Source of the DNA: Acidobacteriota bacterium
Lineage (GTDB): Bacteria; Acidobacteriota; Vicinamibacteria; Vicinamibacterales; UBA8438
Length of the DNA stretch: 40,889 bases
Reading direction: 5' to 3'
Assembly (NCBI GenBank): GCA_009861545.1
Contig: VXME01000007.1
Coordinates: forward strand, 1-40,889
A program made the position numbers and the translations under genes. Shown piece by piece: positions 14,201 to 23,444 of this stretch. The notes under the pieces were generated by a model, which saw only the letters and a program-made list of their open reading frames with translations, did no database searches and was not told the origin of the DNA. Each line of letters starts with the position of its first letter. The stretch's first letter is position 1.

Positions 14201-16891
14201 TCAGCTCGCCGCCTGCGGATTCGCGCGCGTGACGTCAAGCCGGACCAGGTCGATCAACTCGTCGTCGGACAGCTCGGTGAGGTTGACCTCACTCTCGCCG
14301 TCGAGCAGATCATCGGCCAACTGCCGTTTCTCGGCAATCATCCGATCGATCTTCTCCTCGATGGTGCCGCGCGTGACGAAGCGGTGGACCAGGACGTTGC
14401 GCCGCTGGCCGATGCGGAAGGCGCGGTCGGTGGCCTGGTTCTCCACCGCCGGGTTCCACCAGCGGTCGAAGTGGATGACGTGGGAGGCCGCCGTCAGGTT
14501 CAGCCCGGTGCCGCCCGCCTTGAGCGACAGGATGAAGAAGGGCGGCCCGTCGTCCCGCTGGAAACCGTCCACCAGCGCCTGCCGCCGCTTGACGCCGGTC
14601 GCGCCGTGCAGCACGAGGCCGGGCCGGCCGAAGATCGTCGCCAGGTACTCCGACAGCGGGTCGATGATCTCCCGGAACTGCGTGAAGACCAGGGCCCGTT
14701 CCTGGCGCGCGGACAGCTCCTCGCAGATCTCGGCCAGGCGCGCGAACTTGCCGCTGTCGCCGGGCCGGTAGTCGCCGTCGCCGGCGAGCTGGCTGGGGTG
14801 GTTGCAGGTCTGCTTCAGCCGCATGAGCGACCGCAGCACCACGCCGCGCCGCTGGATGCCCTCGGTCGCTTCCAGCTCGTCCTGCATGGCGCGCACGATG
14901 CGCTGGTAGAGGGCGACCTGCTTGCGGGTCAGGTGGCAGTCGCGCGTCGTCTCGGTCTTGTCCGGCAGGTCGGCGATGATGCGGCGGTCCGTCTTCAGGC
15001 GCCGCAGGATGTAGGGGGCGACGAGCCGGCGTAGCGGCGCGAACGGCTGCTCGTCGCGCCGCTGCAACTCCTTGACGAATCGGTTGAACACGTCGCGCGA
15101 GCCGAGCAGCCCCGGGTTCAGGAAGTCGAACAGCGCCCACAGGTCTCCCAGGCGGTTCTCGACCGGCGTGCCGGTCAGGGCGATGCGGGCGCGGGCCGCC
15201 AGCTTGCGCACCGCGCGGCTCTGGCGGGTGTCGGGGTTCTTGACGGCCTGCGCCTCGTCCAGAATCACCAGCCGCCACTGCACGTCGGCCAGCCAGGGCT
15301 GCCGCTGCAGCATCGCGTAGGTCGTCACCGCGAGGTCGACCCCGGCCAGGCGCCGGGCCGGCGCCGCCGCGACGTCCGTCAGCGTCTGCCGGTCCGTCTC
15401 TGCAGGGTGGAGGAACCGCAGCGCCAGCGACGGGGCGAATCGCTCGGCCTCGCGGCGCCAGTTCCCGAGCAGGGAGGCGGGAATGACGAGCAGCGCGGGC
15501 GCCGGCGGGGGCGCATCCCCGGCGCGGTCGCACAGCAGCAGCGCCAGCACCTGGATGGTCTTGCCCAGGCCCATGTCGTCCGCGAGGCAGGCGCCCAGGC
15601 CCAGCGTCGTCAACAGGCGGAGCCACGCCACGCCGTCGCGCTGGTACGGCCGCAGCGTGGCCCGCAGGGCGCCGCCGAGCGCCGCCGGATCGAGCGCATC
15701 CGGCTGCCGCATCCCGGCCAGGAGTTCGCGCATCCCGTCGCCGGCGTCGACGTGCACCCACGGGCGTTCGGCCTCCGTCCGATCCTCGTGGCGGAGATCG
15801 GCCGACGCGCCGGCGAGCAGGCGCATGCCCTCGACGAACGAGATGCCGTCGTCCCCGGCCATCTCGCGCACCGCCTCCCAGTGCTCGATCGCCTCGCGCA
15901 GCCGCTCGCGGTCCACCTCGACCCACTGGCCCTTCAGCAGCACCAGCTCGCCGTCGCCGTCGAGCAGCGTCTCGAGCTCGGCGCGCGACAGCGGCTCGCC
16001 GCCCAGCGCTACGCCCACGTCGAAGTCCACCATCGCCTCGGCGCCCACCATCGACGGCGCGGTGTCGCCGATGGTGACGCTGACCCGTGGTCGCGGCCGC
16101 TTGCGCCACCAGTTCGGCAGGCGCACGGACAGGCCGCTCGACTCCAGCTCCGGCACGCTGCGCAGCAGCCGGTAGGCGCGATCCGGCGTCCACGCCAGCG
16201 GCTGGTAGACGTCGCCCGACTCAGCCAGCTCCCGCACCCAGTCGCACGTCTCGGCGGCCTGCTGGATCGGTGACAGCAGGGAGATGAGCGCGGCGCGGTT
16301 CTTCGCCCCGGCGTACTGCTGCAGCGCCCGGCGAAGGGGGAGGTGCTTCACCCGTCCGCTCGCGCCGAATCCCGACGCGTAGGTGGCCATGAACGCAAAC
16401 GGCCGCTCCGGGTCGTTGCGGTTCTCGGCCAGGTGGAAGCAGACCCGGCCCACCTGGTGCCAGCTCGGGGCCCGGGCGCGGAGAAATGCCGGCAGGCCGC
16501 CGGCCGTGTCCTCGACGGTTTCGCGCACCCAGGCGTCGAGGTGGCTCCAGACACCCTGCAGGCTGTCCTCGGAGAGATACTCGCCGCCGCGCATCGGCGG
16601 GGCGGACAGGATCCAGGCGGCGCAGTCGGCCGCGGTCGGAGGCTCGACCGCGACGCGCGACTCGTGCTCCGGCAGGTGGCACAATGCGGTCAGGTGGCGT
16701 TCGGCGATCTCCTGCCAGAAACGCGCGTCGGGCGCTTCATGCGTGTCGGTCCGGTCCGCGGCCAGCGTGAAAAGCGCCTCGCGCCAGTCGGCCTCGAAGG
16801 CGGTTTGCAGGGGCGCGATGGCGGGCGGGACGGGGTCGCCGTCGCGAGGTGTCCAGCGCAGGTGCCCGGCCGGCGTCAGTCCGAGGCTCAT
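14201..16891 (-). CDS. SNF2-family DEAD/H-like DNA helicase/translocase
   Basis: The predicted product has 896 aa from ATG 16891. Residues ~1-400 form the SNF2-associated N-terminal region of bacterial enzymes. The motor has all the motifs: Walker A 'DDMGLGKT' with K444, Walker B 'DEAQ' near 545, 'ALTGTPVENRLGDLWALFDFL', then the C-terminal RecA lobe with 'VFTQFREIIDPL', 'LKAGGTGLNLTAASHVIHFDRWWNPAVE' and the arginine finger 'RIGQ' near 826. It should translocate on double-stranded DNA using ATP. The SWIM/HTH gene follows after 14 nt, a pairing common in bacteria but functionally little understood. No nuclease or methylase neighbours suggest restriction or DISARM-type defence here. Confidence 0.93.
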   Translation of the reverse strand: MSLGLTPAGHLRWTPRDGDPVPPAIAPLQTAFEADWREALFTLAADRTDTHEAPDARFWQEIAERHLTALCHLPEHESRVAVEPPTAADCAAWILSAPPMRGGEYLSEDSLQGVWSHLDAWVRETVEDTAGGLPAFLRARAPSWHQVGRVCFHLAENRNDPERPFAFMATYASGFGASGRVKHLPLRRALQQYAGAKNRAALISLLSPIQQAAETCDWVRELAESGDVYQPLAWTPDRAYRLLRSVPELESSGLSVRLPNWWRKRPRPRVSVTIGDTAPSMVGAEAMVDFDVGVALGGEPLSRAELETLLDGDGELVLLKGQWVEVDRERLREAIEHWEAVREMAGDDGISFVEGMRLLAGASADLRHEDRTEAERPWVHVDAGDGMRELLAGMRQPDALDPAALGGALRATLRPYQRDGVAWLRLLTTLGLGACLADDMGLGKTIQVLALLLCDRAGDAPPPAPALLVIPASLLGNWRREAERFAPSLALRFLHPAETDRQTLTDVAAAPARRLAGVDLAVTTYAMLQRQPWLADVQWRLVILDEAQAVKNPDTRQSRAVRKLAARARIALTGTPVENRLGDLWALFDFLNPGLLGSRDVFNRFVKELQRRDEQPFAPLRRLVAPYILRRLKTDRRIIADLPDKTETTRDCHLTRKQVALYQRIVRAMQDELEATEGIQRRGVVLRSLMRLKQTCNHPSQLAGDGDYRPGDSGKFARLAEICEELSARQERALVFTQFREIIDPLSEYLATIFGRPGLVLHGATGVKRRQALVDGFQRDDGPPFFILSLKAGGTGLNLTAASHVIHFDRWWNPAVENQATDRAFRIGQRRNVLVHRFVTRGTIEEKIDRMIAEKRQLADDLLDGESEVNLTELSDDELIDLVRLDVTRANPQAAS

Positions 16892-16952
16892 GTCGACGGA
16901 AGGAGGCCGCGGCTATCCATCGCCGTGCGCTGCCGATGATGGCGGGCGGGCG

Positions 16953-17291
16953 TCAGGCGGCGTCCCGGTCGCGTCGGCCGGCAAGGAAGCCTTCCAATGA
17001 GCCTTCGAGCTTCGCCATGCGCTCGCGCAGGTCGGCGAGCTCCCGGTTGATGTCGTCGAATCGCTTGTTGACCTCTTCGAATCGCTTGTTGACCTCTTCG
17101 AATCGCTTGTTGACCTCCTTGTTGACTTCGTCGAATCGCTTGCTAATGTCCTTGGCGAGATCGTCGATTCGCTTCTCGGTCCTGTCGATGCGGAGGTTCA
17201 GATCGCGGCGCAGCTCGCGGATGTCGAGGCGCAGCCAGGCGAAGAGCGCTACCAGCAGCGCCGGGGTGAGCCAGGGCGTGACGGCGTCCAT
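16953..17291 (-). CDS. membrane-anchored coiled-coil small protein
   Basis: The predicted product has 112 aa. A single N-terminal membrane segment ('WLTPALLVALFAWL') is followed by a long charged coiled coil with near-perfect seven-residue repeats ('NKRFEEV' three times). ATG 17291 is preceded by TACGCT exactly 6 nt upstream with no Shine-Dalgarno. I do not recognise a family; the layout matches the truncated gene at the window's right end (40663). Its DNA carries three copies of a 21-bp repeat at 17056-17118. It is 61 nt upstream of the SNF2 gene on the same strand. Confidence 0.72.
   Translation of the reverse strand: MDAVTPWLTPALLVALFAWLRLDIRELRRDLNLRIDRTEKRIDDLAKDISKRFDEVNKEVNKRFEEVNKRFEEVNKRFDDINRELADLRERMAKLEGSLEGFLAGRRDRDAA
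17056..17118 (-). repeat. three 21-bp tandem repeats encoding NKRFEEV heptads
   Basis: The unit beginning TCGAATCGCTTGTTGACCTC repeats at 17056, 17077 and 17098 with almost no change. It adds whole heptads, so copy number can vary without shifting the frame. Confidence 0.8.
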
Positions 17292-17297
17292 GCGGTC

Positions 17298-17303
17298 AGC
17301 GTA
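17298..17303 (-). promoter_or_regulatory. -10-like box TACGCT, 6 nt before ATG
   Basis: On the minus strand TACGCT, then 6 nt (gaccgc), then ATG 17291. A TTTCGC hexamer 17 nt farther upstream may be a weak -35. This suggests a leaderless mRNA. Confidence 0.4.
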
Positions 17304-17440
17304 GCACGCGGCCGCGCCGGGCGAAACCGTCCCGGCCCGGAGTCGTGGAGGCGTACCGGACGAATTCGCGGTGGAACATCAGGCCGCCGCCGGGTAGACT
17401 GGGCTGTCTTGAGGAATCCCGGTCGGGCGTTGGCAGGTCC

Positions 17441-19984
17441 ATGCTGAAGAGAATGCGGGTTGCGGTCGGAATCGTGGTCCCGGCGCTGGTCGCCGTGTCC
17501 GCGGCAGGTACGGTGCATGCGCAGGTTCCAGCCCCGGCCGAGGCCGGGCGGCCCCCCGTTGTGACCGGGACCCCGCAGGCGCCGGTCGCGCCGGTCGCGA
17601 CCGGCGCGGCGCAGGCGGTAGTGGACCGCACCTGTCGCCGCTGCCACAACGAGCGTCTCCGCTCCGGCAACCTGTCGCTGGCGGACTTCGAGGTCGCCGG
17701 GGCCGCGAAGCAGGCCGACGTGGCCGAGCACATGGTCCGCAAGCTGCGCGCCGGCCTGATGCCCCCTGCCGGCGTCCGGCGCCCGGACGAATCGGCCCTG
17801 ATCGGCCTGGCCGAGGAGTTGGAGACGCGGCTCGACGCGGCCGCCGAAGCGAATCCCAATCCGGGGCGGCGCGGCTTTCAGCGTCTGAACCGCGCCGAGT
17901 ACGAACGGTCGATTCGCGACCTGCTGGCTCTCGACGTCGATGCGGGCGACTACCTGCCGCTCGACACCAAGAGCGCCAACTTCGACAACATCGCCGATGT
18001 GCAGATGCTGTCGCCGACGCTGATGAACGGCTATCTGCGCGCCGCCAGCGAGATCAGCCGGCTCGCGGTGGGCGACCCGGCGGCCGCCGCGGTGGAGGCC
18101 GCCTACAAGGTACCGCGCTGGGTCTCGCAGCGCGAGCAGGTCGAGGGTGCGCCGTACGGCTCGCGGGGCGGCGTCGCGGTGACGCACACCTTTCCGGCCG
18201 ACGGCGAGTACCGCTTCCGCGTCTCGTTCCACCACGAGACGACGGGCGAGCTCTTCGGCAGCGGCCGCGCCGCGCTGCACACGACGGAGCGGCGCGAGCA
18301 GGTCGAGATCGCCATCGACGGCGAGCGGGCGGCGGTCTTCGAACTCGATCGCTGGATGCACGTCTCCGATCCGAACGGCGTCAACCTCTGGACCGATCCG
18401 ATCCACGTCACCGCCGGTCCGCACCGCGTGTCGGCCGTCTTCGTGCCGCAGTTCGACGGCCCCGTCCAGGATCTGATCTCTCCGCACGACTGGTCGCTGG
18501 CGAGCACCAGCATCGCCAACGCCTACGGCTTCACGAGCCTGCCCCACCTGCGCGATCTCGCGATCCGGGGGCCGCAGACGGTGACCGGCGTCTCCGAGAC
18601 CCCCAGCCGGGCGCGCATCTTCACGTGCCGGCCCGCGGCGCCGGAAGAGGCCCGCCCCGGCGGGCGTGTTGGAAGTTCCGCCGGCCCGGAACTTCCGCGC
18701 CGGAAGCTCCCGGCGCGCGACTGCGCGAGCGAGATCATCGGCGGGCTCGGCGCCGCGGCCTACCGGCGTTCGCTCACCCCCGCCAACCATGAGGGGCTGA
18801 TGGCCCTGTACGATGCCGGGGAGGAAGAGGGCGGCTTCGAGGCGGGCGTGCGGATGGCCATCGAGGGGATGCTGGCCAGCCCCCACTTCGTGTTCCGCTT
18901 CGAGGAGCCCCCGGTAGACGTGCCGTCCACCGCCAGCTTTCCGATCGCGGACCACGACCTCGCGTCGCGCCTGTCGTTCTTCCTCTGGTCGTCCGCACCC
19001 GACGCCGAGCTGCTGGCGCTGGCCGGCGAGCAGCGCCTGTCGGAACCGGACGTGCTCGAGCGGCAGGTGCGGAGGATGCTCGCCGATCCCCGCGCGGAGG
19101 CGCTCGCCACGCGCTTCGCGGCCCAGTGGCTGCGGTTGCCGGACCTGGAGGCGCTGCAGCCGGACGTTCGCGTCTACCCGGACTTCGACGAGCAGCTCAA
19201 GTGGGCGATGCAGCGCGAGACCGAGCTCTTCTTCCAGCATCTGCTCCGCGAGGATCGGAGCGTGCTGGAGCTGCTCGACGCCGACTGGACGTTCGTCAAC
19301 GAGCGTCTCGCCAGGCACTACGGGCTCCCCGGCGTCGTAGGGTCCGGGTTCCGCCGCGTGACGTATCCGCCGGGCGACCCCCGGCGCGGGCTGCTGGGGC
19401 ACGGCAGCGTGTTGGCCCTGACCTCCTACGCCGACCGCACGTCGCCGGTGCTGCGCGGCAAGTGGGCGATGGAGGTGCTGTTGGGGAGTCCGCCGCCTCC
19501 GCCGCCGCCCGACGTGCCGGATCTGGAGGACACGGTCGTCGCCGAGGACGGCCGGCTGCTCTCGGTGCGCGAGCGGCTGGAGCGGCACCGCGCGAGCCCG
19601 GCGTGCGCCTCGTGCCATCGCATGATGGACCCGATCGGGCTGGCCCTGGAGCGCTACGACGTCACCGGGGCGCGCCGCCTGTGGGACAACGGCTCGCGGA
19701 TCGACGCGTCGGGCGAGCTCTACGACGGCACGCCCATCGGCAGCGCTGCCGATCTGCGCGAGGCCCTGCTGCGGCGCCCGCTGCCGATAGTGCGGACCTT
19801 CGTCGAGAACCTGATGGCCTACGCCCTGGGGCGGCGCCTGGAGCACTACGACATGCCGGCCGTGCGGGAGATCGCCCGCGCCGCGGGCACCGCGGAAAAC
19901 CGTCTCTCCGCCTTCATTCTCGGCGTGGTGCGCACGCCGGCGTTCCGGATGAAGGGCGGGCTGGCGGGGGAGAGCAATCCATGA
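17441..19984 (+). CDS. DUF1592-family exported cytochrome-like protein (DUF1587/1592/1588/1585)
   Basis: The predicted product has 847 aa. ATG 17441 starts a Sec signal (MLKRMRVAVG..VHAQ). A haem-c site C65-R-R-C68-H69 lies in a short cytochrome-like domain. 'RLNRAEYERSIRDLLALDVD' begins DUF1587; 'PDAELLALAGEQRLSEP' lies in DUF1592; 'SPACASCHRMMDPIGLALERYD' is the DUF1588 segment with a second CxxCH; 'LPIVRTFVENLMAYALGRRLE' is the DUF1585 tail. This architecture is common in planctomycetes, verrucomicrobia and acidobacteria, usually next to a DUF1552 protein, and its reaction is not established. The stop overlaps the next start as ATGA, so the two genes are coupled. A 'PPPPPPP' run occurs near residue 690. 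Confidence 0.9.
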   Translation: MLKRMRVAVGIVVPALVAVSAAGTVHAQVPAPAEAGRPPVVTGTPQAPVAPVATGAAQAVVDRTCRRCHNERLRSGNLSLADFEVAGAAKQADVAEHMVRKLRAGLMPPAGVRRPDESALIGLAEELETRLDAAAEANPNPGRRGFQRLNRAEYERSIRDLLALDVDAGDYLPLDTKSANFDNIADVQMLSPTLMNGYLRAASEISRLAVGDPAAAAVEAAYKVPRWVSQREQVEGAPYGSRGGVAVTHTFPADGEYRFRVSFHHETTGELFGSGRAALHTTERREQVEIAIDGERAAVFELDRWMHVSDPNGVNLWTDPIHVTAGPHRVSAVFVPQFDGPVQDLISPHDWSLASTSIANAYGFTSLPHLRDLAIRGPQTVTGVSETPSRARIFTCRPAAPEEARPGGRVGSSAGPELPRRKLPARDCASEIIGGLGAAAYRRSLTPANHEGLMALYDAGEEEGGFEAGVRMAIEGMLASPHFVFRFEEPPVDVPSTASFPIADHDLASRLSFFLWSSAPDAELLALAGEQRLSEPDVLERQVRRMLADPRAEALATRFAAQWLRLPDLEALQPDVRVYPDFDEQLKWAMQRETELFFQHLLREDRSVLELLDADWTFVNERLARHYGLPGVVGSGFRRVTYPPGDPRRGLLGHGSVLALTSYADRTSPVLRGKWAMEVLLGSPPPPPPPDVPDLEDTVVAEDGRLLSVRERLERHRASPACASCHRMMDPIGLALERYDVTGARRLWDNGSRIDASGELYDGTPIGSAADLREALLRRPLPIVRTFVENLMAYALGRRLEHYDMPAVREIARAAGTAENRLSAFILGVVRTPAFRMKGGLAGESNP

Positions 19985-21378
19985 CCCTGATCACCGGCAA
20001 GCATCTGCCCCGGCGCACGTTCCTGCGCGGCGTGGGCGTCAGCGTGGCGCTGCCGTTCCTCGACGCCTTCGTGCCGGCCGGCCTGAACCGGGCGCGCGCC
20101 GCGGCAGCACGGTCCGCCGCGGATCCTACCCGGCTGGTCGCCATCGAGAACGTGCACGGGGCCGCCGGCAGCACCGCGTACGGCGCGTCGCAGCACCTGT
20201 GGTCTCCCGCCGCCGAGGGACACGACTTCGACCTGACGCCGAGCGCGCTGAGTCCGCTGGAGCCGTTCCGCGACGTGCTGACCATCGTCAGCGACACCGA
20301 CGTGGCGCCGGCCGAAGCCGCGACCCCGCCGGAGATCGGGGGCGACCACTTCCGGTCGAGCGCGACGTTCCTGACCCAGTCGCATCCGAAGCAGACCGAG
20401 AGCTCGGACGTGCGGGCCGGCATCTCGCTGGACCAGCTCTACGCGTCGCGCTTCGGCCAGGACACGCCGATCCCCTCGATGCAGCTCTGCATCGAGAACG
20501 TCGACCAGGCCGGCGGCTGCGCCTACGGTTATTCGTGCGTCTACACGGACACGATCAGTTGGGCGTCGCCGACCGAGCCGCTGCCGATGATCCGGGACCC
20601 GCGGCTGGCCTTCGACCTGTTGTTCGGCGCCGGCGGTACGGCCGAGCAACGCACCGCGCGGCGGCGCGAGCGGCGCAGCGTGCTCGACTTCATCACCGCC
20701 GAGGTGGCCAGCCTCAAGCGCGACCTCGACCCGGTGGACCGGCGGCGCATGGACCGCTACCTGGACGACGTGCGCGAGATCGAGCGGCGCATCCAGCGGG
20801 TGGAGGAGCGCAACACCAGCGGCGAGGCGCTGCTGCTGCCGGGCGCGCCGGCGGGCGTGCCGGACTCGTTCGACGAGCACGTCAAGCTGATGTTCGACCT
20901 GCAGGCGCTGGCGTTCGAGGCGGACATGACGCGCGTCTTCTCGTTCAAGCTGTCGCGCGACGCCACCGGCCGCGTCTACCCGGCGAGCGGCGTCGACCGC
21001 GGGTTCCACCCTTCGTCCCACCACGGCGAGCAGCAGGCCCGGATCGAGGAGTTCGCGCGGCTCAACCGCTATCACGTGAGCCTGATTCCCTACTTCCTCG
21101 AGAAGCTCCGCAGCATCGACGAGGGGAGCTCGAACCTGCTGGACAAGTCGCTGGTCATCTACGGGTCGCCGATGGGCAATCCGAACGTGCACAACCACAA
21201 GCGGTGCCCGCTGTTCGTGGCCGGCGGCGCCAACGGGAAGCTGCCCGGCAACCTGCACCTGCGGGCCGAGCCGGGCACGCCGATGGCCAACGTCATGCTC
21301 GACCTGCTGCACCGCCTCGGCGTCGACGACCTCGAGTGCTTCGGCGACAGCACCGGGACGCTCTCGCTGTCGGCGTGA
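19981..21378 (+). CDS. DUF1552 (HxxSHH) Tat-exported protein
   Basis: The predicted product has 465 aa. ATG 19981 overlaps the previous stop by 4 nt. The N-terminus 'LPRRTFLRGVGVSVALP' is a twin-arginine signal, so folded export with a bound cofactor is likely. The family motif H343-P-S-S-H347-H348 is present in 'GFHPSSHHGE'; other typical blocks are 'GGDHFRSSATFLTQSHPK' and 'MTRVFSFKLSRD'. DUF1552 proteins are related in layout to DUF1501 sulfatase-like enzymes and pair with DUF1592 proteins; a metal-dependent hydrolytic or oxidative role is supposed but unproven. An ankyrin protein follows. Confidence 0.9.
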   Translation: MTLITGKHLPRRTFLRGVGVSVALPFLDAFVPAGLNRARAAAARSAADPTRLVAIENVHGAAGSTAYGASQHLWSPAAEGHDFDLTPSALSPLEPFRDVLTIVSDTDVAPAEAATPPEIGGDHFRSSATFLTQSHPKQTESSDVRAGISLDQLYASRFGQDTPIPSMQLCIENVDQAGGCAYGYSCVYTDTISWASPTEPLPMIRDPRLAFDLLFGAGGTAEQRTARRRERRSVLDFITAEVASLKRDLDPVDRRRMDRYLDDVREIERRIQRVEERNTSGEALLLPGAPAGVPDSFDEHVKLMFDLQALAFEADMTRVFSFKLSRDATGRVYPASGVDRGFHPSSHHGEQQARIEEFARLNRYHVSLIPYFLEKLRSIDEGSSNLLDKSLVIYGSPMGNPNVHNHKRCPLFVAGGANGKLPGNLHLRAEPGTPMANVMLDLLHRLGVDDLECFGDSTGTLSLSA

Positions 21379-21431
21379 CGCGACACACCCGAGCCCGTAG
21401 CAGTGAGCCCAGTCACATGGTGGAGCCAGTG

Positions 21432-23414
21432 ATGCATCCGATTCGATTTGCCGCGCCTGCCGTGAGCGGATTCGCGTCCCGAAGCGGCAGCCGGAGGGCC
21501 GCGCGGCGCCGGTGTCGAGTCGACGCGCTCGCGGGGGCGTCGTGCCTGGCGGTCCTGCTCGCGCTCGCACCCGTCTCGGCCGCCGTCGACGCGCCGGTCG
21601 CCGACGCCGCCATGCGTCAGGACCTCGAAGCGGTCCGCGGCCTCATCGCCCGGGGGGCCGATCCCGACGCCGCCCACGGGGACGGCATGACGGCGCTCCA
21701 CTGGGCCGCGCAGCACGGCGACGTCGAGATCGTCGCTTTGCTGACCGGGGCCGGAGCCGACGTTGCGGGGCGGACCCGGCTGGGCGGTCACACCCCGCTG
21801 CACGTGGCGAGCCGGAGCGCCCGGGCGGCGGCCGTGCGGGTGTTGCTCGCGGCCGGCGCCGACGCGGGCGCGGTCACGAGTACCGGCGCCACCGCACTGC
21901 ACTTCGCCGCCGGTTCCGGTTCCGCCGCCGCCGTCTCGGCGCTCCTGGACGGCGGCGCGGACGTCGACGCGCGAGAGCCGGTGTGGGGGCAGACGCCGCT
22001 GATGTTCGCGGCCGCCCGAGCGCGGACCGAGGCCATCGTGGTGCTGCTCGCCCGGGGCGCCGATCCGGAGCTGGCCGGAGCGGTAGTGGACGTCGGCGCC
22101 CGCAACGAGGCCGACCGCGAAGAGAGCCGCCGCCGGCGGGGGCGCATCGCGGCCCTGCGGTCGGCGCTCGCGTCGCGAGAGTCCGCGGAGCGGCCGAGCG
22201 CCGCGACGGCGTCCGGCGCTGCCGGAGCGCCCGATGCGTCGGCTGCGGTTGCGCAATCGCCTGCCGCGCCGCGGTCGCCCGAGACTGGCGCCGGCGCCCC
22301 CGCCGGGAACGTCGCAGGCGCCTCGGACCCGACCGCATGGACCTCGTCTCGACCCCTCTCTCCCGAGGCGCGCGCCGCCGCCGCGGCGGCCGAGGCCGCG
22401 GCCATCGAGGCGGACCTGCTGGAAGAGCCGGAGCCGCTCGGCTTCGCCGACCTGGTCGGGACGCACGGCGGGCTGACCGCGCTGTTGCTCGCGGTGCGAG
22501 AAGGCCATGCCGACGCGGCGCTGGCCCTGATCGACGGCGGCGCCGACGTCAACCGGGTGAGCGCCGCCGACGGGACGAGCGCGCTGCTCGTCGCTTCCAT
22601 CAACGGGCACTTCGACCTCGCGTTGCGCCTGCTGGAGCTGGGCGCGGACCCGACGCTCGGGAGCGACGCCGGGGCCACGCCGCTCTACGGCGCCCTCAAC
22701 ATGCACTGGGCGCCGAAGGCGCGGCACCCGCAGCCGACCGACTACCTGCAGCAGTCCACCTCGTACGTGGAGCTGATGCAGGCGCTGATCGACGCCGGGG
22801 CCGACGTCAACGCCCGCCTGAGGCGCTCGCTGTGGTACACGACCTACAACCGCGACCTGCTCGGGGTCGACCGCGCCGGGGCCACGCCGTTCTGGCGCGC
22901 CGCCCACGCCCTCGATCTCGACGCCATGCGCCTGCTGCTGGCCCACGGCGCCGACCCGCACCTGCCGACGATCAAGGTCCCCTCGCGCCGGCGTCCGCTC
23001 GACCCCGATCCGTCGGGTCTGCCGGCGGTGCCCTACGGCGGTCCGGGCGTGCCGCCGCTGCTGGCCGCCTCCGGTGTGGGATACGGCCAGGGCTTCGCGG
23101 GCAACTCGCACCGTCACGCCCCGGACGGCTGGCTGCCCGCCGTGCGCTTCCTGGTGGAGGAGGTCGGCGCCGACGTGCACGCCCGCGACCACAACGGCTA
23201 CAACGCAGTCCACCACGCCGCGGCGCGCGGGGACAACGGCCTGATCCGCTATCTCGTCGCGCGGGGCGTCGACGTCACGCAGGTCAGCCGGATGGGGCAG
23301 ACCACCGTCGACATGGCCAATGGCCCGGTCCAGCGCATCCAGCCGTTCCCGGACACGATTGCACTGCTGGAGAGCCTCGGCGCGGTGAACAACCACCGCT
23401 GCTTGAGCTGTTGA
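21432..23414 (+). CDS. exported ankyrin-repeat protein
   Basis: The predicted product has 660 aa. ATG 21432 is chosen because GGAG lies 8 nt upstream; an in-frame ATG at 21417 is the alternative. A long basic N-terminus leads into a hydrophobic stretch ending 'APVSAAVDA', a probable signal. Ankyrin repeats form two blocks, residues ~60-215 ('GMTALHWAAQHGDVEIVALLTGAGAD', 'GHTPLHVAS') and ~350-650 ('GGLTALLLAVREGHADAALALIDGGADVN', 'NGYNAVHHAAARGDNGLIRYLVARG'), split by an Ala/Pro/Ser-rich linker. It is a protein-binding scaffold with no catalytic domain. It begins 53 nt after the DUF1552 stop, so the three genes likely form one transcript. Its tail 'NHRCLSC' ends in two Cys. Confidence 0.88.
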   Translation: MHPIRFAAPAVSGFASRSGSRRAARRRCRVDALAGASCLAVLLALAPVSAAVDAPVADAAMRQDLEAVRGLIARGADPDAAHGDGMTALHWAAQHGDVEIVALLTGAGADVAGRTRLGGHTPLHVASRSARAAAVRVLLAAGADAGAVTSTGATALHFAAGSGSAAAVSALLDGGADVDAREPVWGQTPLMFAAARARTEAIVVLLARGADPELAGAVVDVGARNEADREESRRRRGRIAALRSALASRESAERPSAATASGAAGAPDASAAVAQSPAAPRSPETGAGAPAGNVAGASDPTAWTSSRPLSPEARAAAAAAEAAAIEADLLEEPEPLGFADLVGTHGGLTALLLAVREGHADAALALIDGGADVNRVSAADGTSALLVASINGHFDLALRLLELGADPTLGSDAGATPLYGALNMHWAPKARHPQPTDYLQQSTSYVELMQALIDAGADVNARLRRSLWYTTYNRDLLGVDRAGATPFWRAAHALDLDAMRLLLAHGADPHLPTIKVPSRRRPLDPDPSGLPAVPYGGPGVPPLLAASGVGYGQGFAGNSHRHAPDGWLPAVRFLVEEVGADVHARDHNGYNAVHHAAARGDNGLIRYLVARGVDVTQVSRMGQTTVDMANGPVQRIQPFPDTIALLESLGAVNNHRCLSC

Positions 23415-23417
23415 CGG

Positions 23418-23439
23418 ACCACCGGGACTCCCGGATGGT
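23418..23439. terminator. bidirectional terminator between ankyrin and vapC genes
   Basis: ACCA-CCGGGA..TCCCGG-a-TGGT forms a compact stem in the 30-nt gap between converging stops (ankyrin ends 23414, vapC ends 23445). Confidence 0.5.
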
Positions 23440-23444
23440 ACGTG

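Noticed and set aside
14201-16891. SNF2 helicase as part of a DISARM or similar defence island
   Set aside because: No methylase, DUF1998 or phospholipase-D neighbour; the partner is a SWIM protein, which points to the common SNF2-SWIM pair.
17249-19846. 865-codon minus-strand frame opposite the DUF1592 gene
   Set aside because: Antisense shadow with biased composition; the plus-strand gene has domains and a haem site.
21159-23396. 745-codon minus-strand frame opposite the ankyrin gene
   Set aside because: Low-complexity shadow; ankyrin consensus is clear on the plus strand.
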